A DNA stretch of 33,786 nt, from positions 1 through 33,786 of the forward strand of contig JAECRA010000049.1 of the NCBI GenBank assembly GCA_015999985.1. The letters run 5' to 3'. Under the pieces are notes generated by a model that ran no database searches, was not told the DNA's origin, and was given only the letters and a program-made list of their open reading frames with translations. This document shows positions 8,291 through 15,855 of the stretch, one piece after another; positions within the stretch are counted from its first letter, which is position 1, and every line of letters begins with the position of its first letter. The position numbers and the translations under genes were made by a program. The DNA comes from Comamonadaceae bacterium. GTDB taxonomy: Bacteria; Pseudomonadota; Gammaproteobacteria; Burkholderiales; Burkholderiaceae_C.

Positions 8291-8511
8291 GAGCTCGCGC
8301 TTCATCGACGGAGCTCGCCCCGAGCCCGAGAGATCGAAAAAAAGTTGATCGCGGGCAGCCTGATTGAGTGGTGTCCTATGCGGGAAAGTCCGGATTTTGT
8401 AGCACCAAACCCACGCTCAGACTGACTATGAAGCTATTAAACGTGTAGCGCTTAAGTAAATTGAGCTATATTCAATCCAACATACCAAAGAGAGTTGAGG
8501 AGAAGCCTGAA

Positions 8512-8820
8512 ATGAGTTCCAAGGAAAACGCGGCCACTGGTCAGCTTTTGGCCTTGCTGGAAGCCCGCTATGCCATTCGGGTTCTCTGGGCATTACGAGA
8601 CGGGCATCCTCAAACTTTTCGACTACTTCAAGACAGCGTGGGCGGCATTACTCCCAATACTCTCAATACGCGCCTTAAAGAATTGCGTGCTGCGGGCTTG
8701 GTCACACATGGAACTGATGGCTACAGTCTCACGCCCTCGGGCACTGATCTAACCAAACGCCTATCAGATCTTCAGGCTTTTGCTACCAAATGGGTAGCAT
8801 CGCAAGCCAAGAAAAAATAA
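8512..8820 (+). CDS. HxlR/MarR-like winged-helix regulator
   Basis: A 102-residue single-domain winged-helix protein. The order is helix (LLALLEARYAIRVLWALRDG), recognition region (FRLLQDSVGGITPNTLNTRLKELRAAGLV) and wing (THGTDGYSLTPSGTDL), which matches the HxlR pattern LxxRWxxxIL...F..L....I....L...L..L...GL. The N-terminal Cys found in many redox-sensing HxlR proteins is absent. The ATG at 8512 is chosen because GAGGAG lies nine bases before it; a TTG further upstream would extend the protein but has no ribosome site. It stands alone between the repeat patch and the FKBP gene, so its target is unknown. Confidence 0.78.
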   Translation: MSSKENAATGQLLALLEARYAIRVLWALRDGHPQTFRLLQDSVGGITPNTLNTRLKELRAAGLVTHGTDGYSLTPSGTDLTKRLSDLQAFATKWVASQAKKK

Positions 8821-9022
8821 GCGTTCTCAAGCCACCAGAAGCCGTCTGCAAGATCCAGCCGACGAACGCGGGCCGATGCTGCGGATGCAGCACAACGCTG
8901 ATTCTGTTGCGCTATGGGAACCGATCGCGTCACATTTTCCGAGAGTTAAACTCAGGCTTGCTGACCATTGGGCCTTTGGGCCGCTATATTCAGCCTGATT
9001 ACCTCAACCTTTCCTGCTTGCA

Positions 9023-9373
9023 ATGAACACTACACCTAACGGCCTGCAATACGCCGACACTCAAATTGGCACCGGCGCCGAAGCGCGTCCTGGCCAGCGC
9101 GTCACTGTGCATTACACCGGCTGGCTCTATACCGATGGCCAGCAAGGTGCCAAATTTGACTCCAGCCGCGATCGCAACGACCCTTTTCAGTTTCCATTGG
9201 GCGCCGGGCACGTGATCAAAGGATGGGACGAAGGTGTGGCCGGCATGAAAATTGGCGGCCAACGCACGCTGATCATTCCTGCTGAGCTGGGATATGGCGC
9301 TCGTGGCGCCGGTGGCGTGATTCCTCCAAACGCGACTCTGAAGTTCGACGTTGAGCTTCTGGGTCTGGACTGA
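9023..9373 (+). CDS. FKBP-type peptidyl-prolyl cis-trans isomerase
   Basis: A 116-residue stand-alone FKBP domain that catalyses proline cis-trans isomerisation, probably cytoplasmic since no signal peptide is present. The family core is intact: VTVHYTGWLYTDGQQGAKFDSS, FQFPLGAGHVIKGWDEGVAGMKIGGQRTLIIP, and the C-terminal segment LGYGARGAGGVIPPNATLKFDVELLGL. The Tyr, Phe, Asp, Val-Ile-Lys-Gly-Trp and Tyr-Gly residues of the active-site pocket are present. A good intrinsic terminator follows directly. No ribosome site is evident before the ATG. It precedes the grpE-dnaK-dnaJ group by about 640 bases and is thus a separate transcript. Confidence 0.95.
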   Translation: MNTTPNGLQYADTQIGTGAEARPGQRVTVHYTGWLYTDGQQGAKFDSSRDRNDPFQFPLGAGHVIKGWDEGVAGMKIGGQRTLIIPAELGYGARGAGGVIPPNATLKFDVELLGLD

Positions 9374-9376
9374 TAG

Positions 9377-9399
9377 GGCGGCCGTGAGGCCGTCTTTTT
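9377..9399 (+). terminator. Intrinsic terminator after FKBP gene
   Basis: GGCGGCC (9377-9383), loop GTGA, GGCCGTC (9388-9394) form a 7-bp stem with one G-U pair, followed at once by five T residues (9395-9399). It begins a few bases after the stop codon. Confidence 0.88.
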
Positions 9400-9402
9400 C
9401 CG

Positions 9403-10008
9403 TCTGGTGCTGACGTTAGGGAATGCCGGACTGGCATACCGAACTTGAATGAAGCCCGCCGGGGTCAATGGTCCTGGCTGTCTTTTCCCAAGCGGTTGCC
9501 CCTAAATGACGGGCCCAAGGCTGCCAGTCTGCTTGCCTTGCAGCGATAAGGCGCTATAGCCATCCTGCAAAACTCCAAATAGCTTACTGGGCTTGAAGTA
9601 ACCCCTGCAATCTTGTTTGGTGAGGATTCGGCAATGCAGAGGCTTACGTGACTGAAGCCTGGCCCCGTCAGTTTTCCTGATTGCGCCCAGAGTCAAAGCC
9701 AATCACAAGGTCGAAAAGCGCTTTTCAAGCCGAATTTGCAGAAAAACCGGCTTTTGGGGCGTATTTTCCCCTTGTATTTGCCCTTTTGGCTCCCACTTAC
9801 GTTCATGAATTGAAAGTTTACTGAGGATCTCAGTCAGTCAGCACTATCCAGCGAGCTTGAGAAAGTTCGCGATCTCAGTCGAGACCTCCTGGATTTGCTT
9901 GCCAGAGAAATCAATGGCCTGACGTTGTGCTCCAGCGAACTTCCACCTCCTACGTTCACACTCCGTACTTTTAAAGCCGAGTAGATACCGTTTCTTTTCT
10001 TGAACCGC
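9403..10008. other. Long leader region upstream of grpE
   Basis: About 600 bases without a convincing gene. It must contain the promoter of the grpE-dnaK group. A perfect 14-bp palindrome GAAAAGCGCTTTTC lies at 9713-9726, and GGGG-N8-CCCC occurs near 9757-9772, the second arm running into CCCCTTGTA, which resembles a sigma-32 -10 element but lacks a correctly placed CTTGAAA. On the minus strand at about 9844-9940 there is a short stretch reading FAGAQRQAIDFSGKQIQEV and on to a stop, which looks more protein-like than its surroundings and may be a gene remnant. No CIRCE element was seen. Confidence 0.5.
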
Positions 10009-10578
10009 ATGTCTGACCAAGCCAAACCTTACCCTCATACCCCGGCCGATGCGCCATTCAGTCCAGAAGAGCTGGAAGCCGCTGCCGCTGCCAATGAGCA
10101 CGACGCCGCAACCCAACTGGAAAACACTTTGGCAGAACTCGAAACCTTGAAAGCCAAGGTGACTGAGTTGACTGACCAAGCTCTGCGGGCCCAAGCGGAC
10201 GTCCAGAACACCCGCCGCAGGACTGACGAAGAAATCTCCAAAGTGCGCAAGTTCGCAGTTGAAGGCTTTGCCGAAAGCCTGCTGCCGGTGCTGGACAGCC
10301 TTGAAGCCGGGCTGCTCATTGAACACGCTACAGCCGAGCAACTGCGTGAAGGCAGCGAAGCCACCCGCAGGCAGCTGATCAGCGCATTGGAGCGCAATAA
10401 AGTGGTTGAAATCAATCCGGCCGCTGGCAGCAAATTCGACCCCGGTCAGCAGCAAGCCATCAGCATGGTGCCCGCAGATCAGGAAGCCAACACTGTGGTG
10501 AGCGTGCTGCAAAAAGGCTACCTCATCGCAGATCGAGTGCTGCGCCCAGCACTTGTAACCGTCGCGGCGCCCAAGTAA
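10009..10578 (+). CDS. grpE: GrpE nucleotide exchange factor
   Basis: A 189-residue GrpE, the cytoplasmic exchange factor that releases ADP from DnaK. The N-terminal part is acidic and Ala-rich and leads into a long coiled coil (about 35-80, ending [40 protein letters not shown]). This is the classic GrpE signature in which an Arg-Arg-rich segment precedes FAxEx.a.[10 protein letters not shown]. The C-terminal beta domain follows ([43 protein letters not shown]). The ATG at 10009 is used; the TTG three codons upstream is less likely. Its neighbours dnaK and dnaJ follow in the same direction. hrcA, often found before grpE, is absent. Confidence 0.96.
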   Translation: MSDQAKPYPHTPADAPFSPEELEAAAAANEHDAATQLENTLAELETLKAKVTELTDQALRAQADVQNTRRRTDEEISKVRKFAVEGFAESLLPVLDSLEAGLLIEHATAEQLREGSEATRRQLISALERNKVVEINPAAGSKFDPGQQQAISMVPADQEANTVVSVLQKGYLIADRVLRPALVTVAAPK

Positions 10579-10615
10579 TAAACAACAAGTATTGCCAGGA
10601 ATACTAGGACGACCG

Positions 10616-10630
10616 GCTTGAAAAACAAGC
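10616..10630 (+). other. Small hairpin between grpE and dnaK
   Basis: GCTTG-AAAAA-CAAGC is a perfect 5-bp stem with a 5-base loop, 57 bases before the dnaK start. It includes CTTGAAA, the sigma-32 -35 consensus, but no -10 element sits at the right distance, so a heat-shock promoter is not claimed. Confidence 0.35.
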
Positions 10631-10687
10631 ACCTATCCACCAACTCCTGAGCATCGAATTTAGAAAATTTCCAAGCGGAGAATAAAT

Positions 10688-12631
10688 ATGGCAAAAATTA
10701 TTGGCATTGACCTGGGTACCACCAACAGCTGCGTGTCCATCATGGAAGGCAACACAACCAAGGTGATTGAGAACGCCGAAGGCGCTCGTACAACCCCTTC
10801 GATCGTGGCCTACCAGGAAGACGGCGAGGTTCTGGTGGGAGCACCGGCCAAGCGTCAGGCCGTCACCAACCCCAGAAACACCATCTACGCCGTCAAGCGC
10901 CTGATTGGCCGCAAATTTGACGAGCCAGAAGTGCAAAAGGACATCCACCTGATGCCCTATGAAATCACCAAGGCAGACAACGGTGATGCATGGGTGGGCG
11001 TTCGTGGCAAGAAACTCTCTGCGCAGCAGATCAGCGCCGAAATTCTGCGCAAGATGAAGAAGACGGCCGAGGACTACCTGGGCGAAGCCGTGACTGAAGC
11101 CGTGATTACGGTTCCTGCCTACTTCAACGACAGCCAGCGCCAAGCTACCAAAGATGCCGGCCGCATTGCAGGCCTGGAAGTCAAACGCATCATCAACGAA
11201 CCTACCGCTGCTGCACTGGCCTTTGGCCTGGACAAGCAAGCCAAGGGTGACCGCAAGATTGCGGTCTACGACTTGGGCGGCGGCACTTTCGATATCTCCA
11301 TCATCGAGATCGCGGATGTCGACGGTGAAAAGCAGTTCGAAGTGCTGTCCACCAACGGCGACACGTTCCTGGGTGGTGAAGACTTTGACCAGCGCATCAT
11401 TGACTACATCATTGGCGAGTTCAAGAAAGACCAAGGCGTCGATCTGTCCAAAGATGTGCTGGCCCTGCAACGCCTGAAAGAAGCCGCAGAGAAAGCCAAG
11501 ATCGAACTGTCCAGCAGCGCTGCGACAGACATCAACCTGCCCTACATCACGGCAGATGCCTCTGGCCCTAAACACCTGAACATCAAGCTGACCCGCGCCA
11601 AGCTGGAAAGCCTGGTTGAAGAACTCATCGAGCGCACTATCGGCCCATGCCGCACCGCCATCAAGGATGCTGGCGTCAGTGTGAGCGACATCAACGACGT
11701 GATTCTCGTTGGTGGCCAGACACGCATGCCCAAAGTGCAGGACATGGTCAAAGAGTTCTTCGGCAAAGAGCCCCGCAAGGACGTCAACCCTGACGAAGCC
11801 GTGGCAGTGGGTGCAGCCATTCAAGGCCAAGTGCTGAGCGGTGACCGCAAGGACGTGCTGCTGCTGGACGTCACACCACTGTCCCTGGGTATTGAGACCC
11901 TGGGCGGCGTGATGACCAAAATGATCACGAAGAACACCACCATTCCGACGAAGTTCGCGCAGACCTTCTCTACTGCAGAAGACAACCAACCTGCAGTGAC
12001 CATCAAGGTCTTCCAGGGCGAGCGTGAGTTGGCCACTGGCAACAAGATGCTGGGTGAATTCAACCTGGAAGGTATTCCACCTTCACAGCGTGGCATGCCA
12101 CAGATCGAAGTCGCTTTTGACATCGACGCCAACGGTATTCTTCATGTGTCTGCGAAGGACAAGGGTACTGGCAAGGAAAACAAGATCACCATCAAGGCCA
12201 ACTCGGGTCTGTCCGAAGCCGAGATCCAGCAGATGGTCAAGGATGCCGAACTGAATGCGGCTGAAGACCACAAGAAACTGGAACTGGTTCAGGCTCGCAA
12301 CCAAGGTGATGCGTTGGTGCACAGCGTTCGCAAATCGCTCTCCGAGCATGGTGACAAGCTTGAAGCCAGCGAGAAGGAACAAGTGGAAGCGGCCATCAAG
12401 GACGTTGAAGAAGCCCTTAAAGGCGAGGACAAGTCCGCGATAGAGTCCAAGACCGAAGCTTTGATGACTGCCAGCCAGAAACTGGGCGAGAAGATGTACT
12501 CAGATGCTCAGGCAGCAGCGGGCGCCGCAGGTTCGGCGGGCGCAGCGCCTGGCGGCAATGCGGGCGGCCCATCCGCCCCGGCAGATGACAACGTGGTCGA
12601 CGCTGAAGTCAAAGAAGTCAAGAAAGACTGA
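10688..12631 (+). CDS. dnaK: Hsp70 chaperone DnaK
   Basis: A full-length 647-residue Hsp70. The ATPase domain opens with [13 protein letters not shown] and contains [13 protein letters not shown] and the conserved [14 protein letters not shown]. The interdomain linker [18 protein letters not shown] is intact, followed by the substrate-binding beta domain and helical lid. The tail is Gly/Ala-rich and ends in the acidic [12 protein letters not shown] motif usual for proteobacterial DnaK. The chaperone acts in the cytoplasm with DnaJ and GrpE, both encoded alongside. The ribosome site is GCGGAG before the ATG. Very long reading frames on the opposite strand are a by-product of codon bias. Confidence 0.99.
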   Translation: MAKIIGIDLGTTNSCVSIMEGNTTKVIENAEGARTTPSIVAYQEDGEVLVGAPAKRQAVTNPRNTIYAVKRLIGRKFDEPEVQKDIHLMPYEITKADNGDAWVGVRGKKLSAQQISAEILRKMKKTAEDYLGEAVTEAVITVPAYFNDSQRQATKDAGRIAGLEVKRIINEPTAAALAFGLDKQAKGDRKIAVYDLGGGTFDISIIEIADVDGEKQFEVLSTNGDTFLGGEDFDQRIIDYIIGEFKKDQGVDLSKDVLALQRLKEAAEKAKIELSSSAATDINLPYITADASGPKHLNIKLTRAKLESLVEELIERTIGPCRTAIKDAGVSVSDINDVILVGGQTRMPKVQDMVKEFFGKEPRKDVNPDEAVAVGAAIQGQVLSGDRKDVLLLDVTPLSLGIETLGGVMTKMITKNTTIPTKFAQTFSTAEDNQPAVTIKVFQGERELATGNKMLGEFNLEGIPPSQRGMPQIEVAFDIDANGILHVSAKDKGTGKENKITIKANSGLSEAEIQQMVKDAELNAAEDHKKLELVQARNQGDALVHSVRKSLSEHGDKLEASEKEQVEAAIKDVEEALKGEDKSAIESKTEALMTASQKLGEKMYSDAQAAAGAAGSAGAAPGGNAGGPSAPADDNVVDAEVKEVKKD

Positions 12632-12639
12632 TTGCCAGT

Positions 12640-12675
12640 CGCTGCTCACGGCCGATAACCAATGCGTGAGCAGCG
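12640..12675 (+). other. Hairpin immediately after dnaK
   Basis: CGCTGCTCACG (12640-12650) and CGTGAGCAGCG (12665-12675) form a perfect 11-bp inverted repeat with a 14-base loop. No T-run follows. It lies just ahead of a second hairpin and may stabilise the dnaK message or work with the second element. Confidence 0.6.
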
Positions 12676-12690
12676 CCATTGGCCAGCTTG

Positions 12691-12722
12691 AAAAGCCTCG
12701 ATCGCCAACGGTCGAGGCTTTT
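12691..12722 (+). terminator. Terminator-like hairpin between dnaK and dnaJ
   Basis: AAAAGCCTCGA (12691-12701) and TCGAGGCTTTT (12712-12722) form a perfect 11-bp stem with a 10-base loop. The A-tract and T-tract at the base make it a bidirectional intrinsic terminator by shape. It would reduce read-through from dnaK into dnaJ, giving more DnaK than DnaJ. Confidence 0.78.
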
Positions 12723-12786
12723 ACGCTCCCAATGAGCCATTCAATCTACCAACGTAAGAACGCTTAAGTCATTCGACCCATCTGCC

Positions 12787-13926
12787 ATGTCTACTAAACG
12801 CGATTACTACGAAGTACTGGGCGTACCCAAGAATGCGTCTGACGACGAGATCAAGAAAGCCTATCGCAAACTTGCGATGAAGCACCACCCTGACCGTAAC
12901 CAGGGCGATGCACAAGGCGCTGAGATGAAATTCAAAGAGGTCAAAGAGGCCTATGAAATGCTCAGCGACCCGCAGAAGAAAGCGGCTTACGATCAATACG
13001 GGCACGCCGGGGTAGACCCCAATATGCGCGGTGGCCCGGAAGGTTTTGGCGGTTTCGCCGAAGCCTTTGGAGATATTTTTGGCGACATCTTCGGCCAGCA
13101 ACAAGGTGGGCGTGGCGGAGCCCGAGGTGGACGCCAAGTGTTTCGAGGCGGCGATCTCAGCTACGCCATGGAGATCACGCTGGAAGAAGCCGCAGCAGGC
13201 AAAGATGCGCAGATCCGAATCCCAAGCTGGGACGAATGTGCCACCTGCACGGGCACCGGTGCCAAGCCCGGAACATCTGCCAAAACGTGCGCTACCTGCC
13301 ATGGCCAGGGTGTTGTGCAGATGCGCCAGGGCTTTTTCAGTGTTCAGCAGACCTGCCCACATTGCCACGGTACGGGCAAGATCATCCCCGAGCCCTGCGG
13401 CACCTGCCATGGCCAAGGGAAAGTAAAAAATCAGAAAACGCTGGAAGTCAAGATTCCTGCTGGCATAGACGATGGCATGCGCATCCGCTCCGTCGGCAAC
13501 GGCGAACCTGGCATGGGCGGCGGGCCACCTGGGGATCTGTTTATAGAGATCCGCGTCAAGAAGCACGACATTTTTGAGCGCGACGGCGACGACCTGCACT
13601 GCGTGGTACCGATTGGCTTCACGACCGCAGCGCTAGGCGGTGAGATTGAAGTTCCCACACTTGGAGGCAAGGCTGCCATAGACATCCCTGAAGGCACCCA
13701 GGCGGGCAAGCAGTTCCGCTTGCGCGGCAAGGGCATCAAAGGAGTCCGCTCCAGCTACCCCGGCGACCTGTATTGCCACATCAGCCTCGAAACGCCGGTC
13801 AAGCTTACCGAGCATCAACGCAAGCTCCTCAAGGAGTTTGGTGAGTCGCTCAAAAAAGGTGGCGCCAAGCATTCGCCCAACAGCGAAAGCTGGACGGACC
13901 GTTTGAAGAACTTCTTTGGGGCTTGA
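12787..13926 (+). CDS. dnaJ: DnaJ co-chaperone (Hsp40)
   Basis: A complete type I DnaJ of 379 residues that stimulates DnaK ATPase and delivers substrates. The J domain spans about 5-70 with His-Pro-Asp at 34-36. A Gly/Phe-rich linker follows ([22 protein letters not shown], then Gly/Arg-rich). The zinc-binding domain has four CxxCxGxG repeats: [24 protein letters not shown] and CGTCHGQG. Two beta-barrel C-terminal domains complete the protein. It lies 155 bases after dnaK, behind a terminator-like hairpin, so it may have its own promoter or depend on partial read-through. Confidence 0.98.
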   Translation: MSTKRDYYEVLGVPKNASDDEIKKAYRKLAMKHHPDRNQGDAQGAEMKFKEVKEAYEMLSDPQKKAAYDQYGHAGVDPNMRGGPEGFGGFAEAFGDIFGDIFGQQQGGRGGARGGRQVFRGGDLSYAMEITLEEAAAGKDAQIRIPSWDECATCTGTGAKPGTSAKTCATCHGQGVVQMRQGFFSVQQTCPHCHGTGKIIPEPCGTCHGQGKVKNQKTLEVKIPAGIDDGMRIRSVGNGEPGMGGGPPGDLFIEIRVKKHDIFERDGDDLHCVVPIGFTTAALGGEIEVPTLGGKAAIDIPEGTQAGKQFRLRGKGIKGVRSSYPGDLYCHISLETPVKLTEHQRKLLKEFGESLKKGGAKHSPNSESWTDRLKNFFGA

Positions 13927-13991
13927 AACTGGTTTGACCTAAGCCGTGCTAGCGACGGGGCTTTCGACTTGATGTTGACGGTTGTTCTGAA

Positions 13992-14026
13992 GTTGCCGAG
14001 CAAGAGCTCGGCGACCCCGCGGCAAC
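13992..14026. other. Nested hairpin at convergent gene ends
   Basis: GCCGAGC (13995-14001), AAGA, GCTCGGC (14006-14012) form a perfect 7-bp stem, and the outer GTTGCCG (13992-13998) can alternatively pair with CGGCAAC (14020-14026). It lies between the convergent dnaJ and radical SAM genes. No T-run is present, so terminator function is uncertain. Confidence 0.4.
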
Positions 14027-14056
14027 CGACCTGCAATGCGCGGCCTGGCGGGCCAA

Positions 14057-15172
14057 TCAAAACAGTCGGCCCTGCCCTGTCGCAAAGTCTGGGCGGAACT
14101 GAGACAAATCCAGGGGAATGCGCTCTTGGACGTACCCTAGTCGTGCACAAGCTTTTGAAAAACGTTGTGACAACAATGTAGCCCACACGCCGGAACCGGT
14201 CATGCGCTGGCCCCAACTGGCGTCGTAGTCTTTGCCTCCGCGCATATCACGAACCCGGGACATGACGCGCTCCGCACGGTCTGGAAAATGTGCCTGAAGC
14301 CATTGCTGAAAAAGCGGTGCCAGTTCCCAGGGCAAGCGCAGCACGGTGTAGAAAGCCCGGGTGGCCCCAGCTTCTCTGGCTGCGGCCAGCACTTGCTCCA
14401 TGTCGTCGTTGATAAAAGGAATCTGCGGCGCCACGCTGACGCCCACAGGAACACCGGCTTCTGCTAATGAACGGATGACACGCAGGCGGCGCTGAGGAGA
14501 TGCGGCCCGCGGCTCCAGTTTGCGAGAAAGCGCCGAATCCAGAGTGGTGATGGTGACGTAGGCCGCGACCAAGCCAGATGCCGCCAGGGGTTGCAGTTGA
14601 TCGAGGTCGCGCTCAATGCCACTGCCCTTGGTAATCAATGAAAAAGGATGCCGCGCACGCGCAAGCACGTCTATGACGCCGCGCGTCAATTGAAGCTCTC
14701 GTTCCACGGGTTGGTAGGCATCGGTGACTGAACCTATATTGATATGCGAAGGCTTGTAGCGCGGCGCCGCCAACTCCCGCGCCAACTGGGCCGCGATGTT
14801 GCGCTTGGCCACTATCTTGGTTTCAAAATCCAGGCCCGGAGAAAAACCCAGATAGCTGTGGGTAGGCCTGGCAAAGCAGTAGATGCAGCCGTGCTCGCAG
14901 CCACGGTATGGGTTGATCGAGTGATCAAACGGGATGTCTGTTGAATCGTTGCTGCTGATCGCACTCTTGCAGTCTTCCCAGATCACCTGCGTGGCTGGAG
15001 AAAGTGATTCCTGCGCCTCCGAGGTACCTGCTTGCAGTGTGTCCCAACCGTCGTCAAAGGCTGCCCTTGCGTCACGAGAGAAGCGGTGTGCAAGGTTCGA
15101 AGTGGCCCCACGCCCCTTGTGCAAACGCACGGGAACAAACGGTGTATCCGGAGGATGAAGATCAGAGTCCAT
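14057..15172 (-). CDS. PA0069-family radical SAM protein (SplB-like)
   Basis: A 371-residue radical SAM enzyme. The iron-sulfur motif is CEHGCIYC, with Cys92, Cys96 and Cys99 in the CxxxCxxC arrangement. It is preceded by NPYRGCEHGC, the typical entry of the PA0069/SplB-related group (Rv2578c-like). The downstream segments NIGSVTDAYQPVERE and SLITKGSGIERDLDQLQ match the barrel of this group. It is not the spore photoproduct lyase itself, and the reaction is unknown. The gene stands alone, convergent with dnaJ. Its ATG lies only a few bases from a perfect 19-bp inverted repeat that contains a LexA-like box, suggesting DNA-damage control. No ribosome site is visible, so a leaderless or poorly defined start is possible. 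Confidence 0.88.
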   Translation of the reverse strand: MDSDLHPPDTPFVPVRLHKGRGATSNLAHRFSRDARAAFDDGWDTLQAGTSEAQESLSPATQVIWEDCKSAISSNDSTDIPFDHSINPYRGCEHGCIYCFARPTHSYLGFSPGLDFETKIVAKRNIAAQLARELAAPRYKPSHINIGSVTDAYQPVERELQLTRGVIDVLARARHPFSLITKGSGIERDLDQLQPLAASGLVAAYVTITTLDSALSRKLEPRAASPQRRLRVIRSLAEAGVPVGVSVAPQIPFINDDMEQVLAAAREAGATRAFYTVLRLPWELAPLFQQWLQAHFPDRAERVMSRVRDMRGGKDYDASWGQRMTGSGVWATLLSQRFSKACARLGYVQERIPLDLSQFRPDFATGQGRLF

Positions 15173-15176
15173 GATT

Positions 15177-15224
15177 GCGCCACAGCAAAATACTGGTTAT
15201 TTATACAGTATTTTGCTGTGGCGC
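15177..15224 (-). promoter_or_regulatory. 19-bp perfect inverted repeat containing a LexA-like box
   Basis: GCGCCACAGCAAAATACTG (15177-15195) and its exact reverse complement (15206-15224) flank a 10-base AT-rich centre. The middle, TACTGGTTATTTATACAGTA at 15191-15210, fits the gamma/beta-proteobacterial LexA box (CTGT-N8-ACAG) with CTGG in the left half, a variation known from real SOS operators. On the minus strand it contains TATAAA, which could serve as a -10 for the radical SAM gene starting at 15172. Binding by LexA is inferred, not shown. Confidence 0.6.
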
Positions 15225-15244
15225 GCTTGCCGAGACCAAACCCA

Positions 15245-15280
15245 AACTAGCGAACTAGCGAACTAGCGAACTAGCGAACT
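15245..15280. repeat. Tandem 8-bp repeat, 4.5 copies
   Basis: Four perfect copies of AACTAGCG (15245-15276) are followed by a partial AACT. It lies next to the LexA-like palindrome and ahead of the DUF1854 gene's 3' end. Like the 7-bp repeat at 7875 it carries CTAG in each unit. Confidence 0.9.
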
Positions 15281-15387
15281 TGTGACCTTGTGAACTCAGA
15301 AGGTCAGATTTGCGACGCCTGGAGGGTCGTTTCGACGGTCAAGGCAGGAATGATGGATCACTCAGGCCTTCTCAAATCTGTGGAAGA

Positions 15388-15855
15388 CTACAGAAACCTG
15401 TCTAGTAGCTTTCTGCTGTGCTTGTCCATAGTGGCCAAATCCTTGATGAGATATTGCACTCCGTGCGCATCATTGACGATGAGCAGGCCTGGGCCCAGGC
15501 GGCGGATATCTTCTTCGCCTTTCAGCACAAAGCTGGTGCTGCCCCTGTCAGTATCGACCTCCCAGGTACTGGGAGTGGCAAAGCTGCTAACGCTTATCAG
15601 GCGTTGCAGAACGGGCATGAATTCGCGCTGCTCCAGAGCTTGCGCCACTAAAGTGCGCTTAGGCTCTGGCATGGCTGACAGGTCAGGCACCCAGGCCAGT
15701 TCATGACCATCCAGGTCCAGAAGGCTGACGCCTTCATCCGGCGCGGCGATCGGAAAAGCACGCACGGCCACCAGCCCCACGTGAACCTGCCCCTGCTCGT
15801 CGGTAAGAACCAGTCTGCCAAAAGCGTCCCGGTGAAGATCAAATACGGTCTTCAT
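15388..15855 (-). CDS. Cyanophycin metabolism-associated DUF1854 family protein
   Basis: A 155-residue protein of the DUF1854 family. It has no signal peptide or membrane segment. Recognisable family features are the start FDLHRDAFGRLVLTDEQGQVHVGLVAVRAFPIAAPDEGVSLLDLDGHELAWV and the C-terminal VNDAHGVQYLIKDLATMD. Its ATG overlaps the stop of the upstream ABC exporter gene by four bases (ATGA), so the two are translationally coupled. This exporter-DUF1854 pair is regularly found beside cyanophycin synthetase genes in beta-proteobacteria, as here. The biochemical role is unknown; a partner or regulatory subunit of the exporter is a reasonable guess. Confidence 0.88.
   Translation of the reverse strand: MKTVFDLHRDAFGRLVLTDEQGQVHVGLVAVRAFPIAAPDEGVSLLDLDGHELAWVPDLSAMPEPKRTLVAQALEQREFMPVLQRLISVSSFATPSTWEVDTDRGSTSFVLKGEEDIRRLGPGLLIVNDAHGVQYLIKDLATMDKHSRKLLDRFL

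Larger units (their letters stand above)
7732..8511. other. Repeat-rich, gene-poor intergenic region
   Basis: No convincing gene was found in these 780 bases. The stretch contains three related REP-like hairpin sequences (near 7823, 8186 and 8239), four tandem copies of a 7-bp unit at 7875-7902 and three tandem copies of a 15-bp GC-rich unit at 8013-8057. The overlapping open frames here encode low-complexity Pro/Arg/Gly-rich peptides produced by the repeats and are not credible proteins. The patch separates the catabolic cluster from the HxlR-type gene and may be a site where repeated elements have accumulated. Confidence 0.7.

Noticed and set aside
9844..10632. 262-residue minus-strand frame covering grpE
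   Set aside because: Most of it is the antisense of grpE. Only the last ~30 codons look protein-like, and they are reported as a possible remnant, not a gene.
10616..10660. Sigma-32 promoter before dnaK
   Set aside because: CTTGAAA is present but no CCCCAT-like -10 is found 13-15 bases after it.
9403..10688. CIRCE element (HrcA operator)
   Set aside because: No TTAGCACTC / GAGTGCTAA inverted repeat was seen before grpE or dnaK.
10604..11989. 461-residue open frame antisense to dnaK
   Set aside because: It lies entirely opposite a certain dnaK gene, has His/Phe/Gly-rich composition typical of a complementary frame, and no ribosome site.
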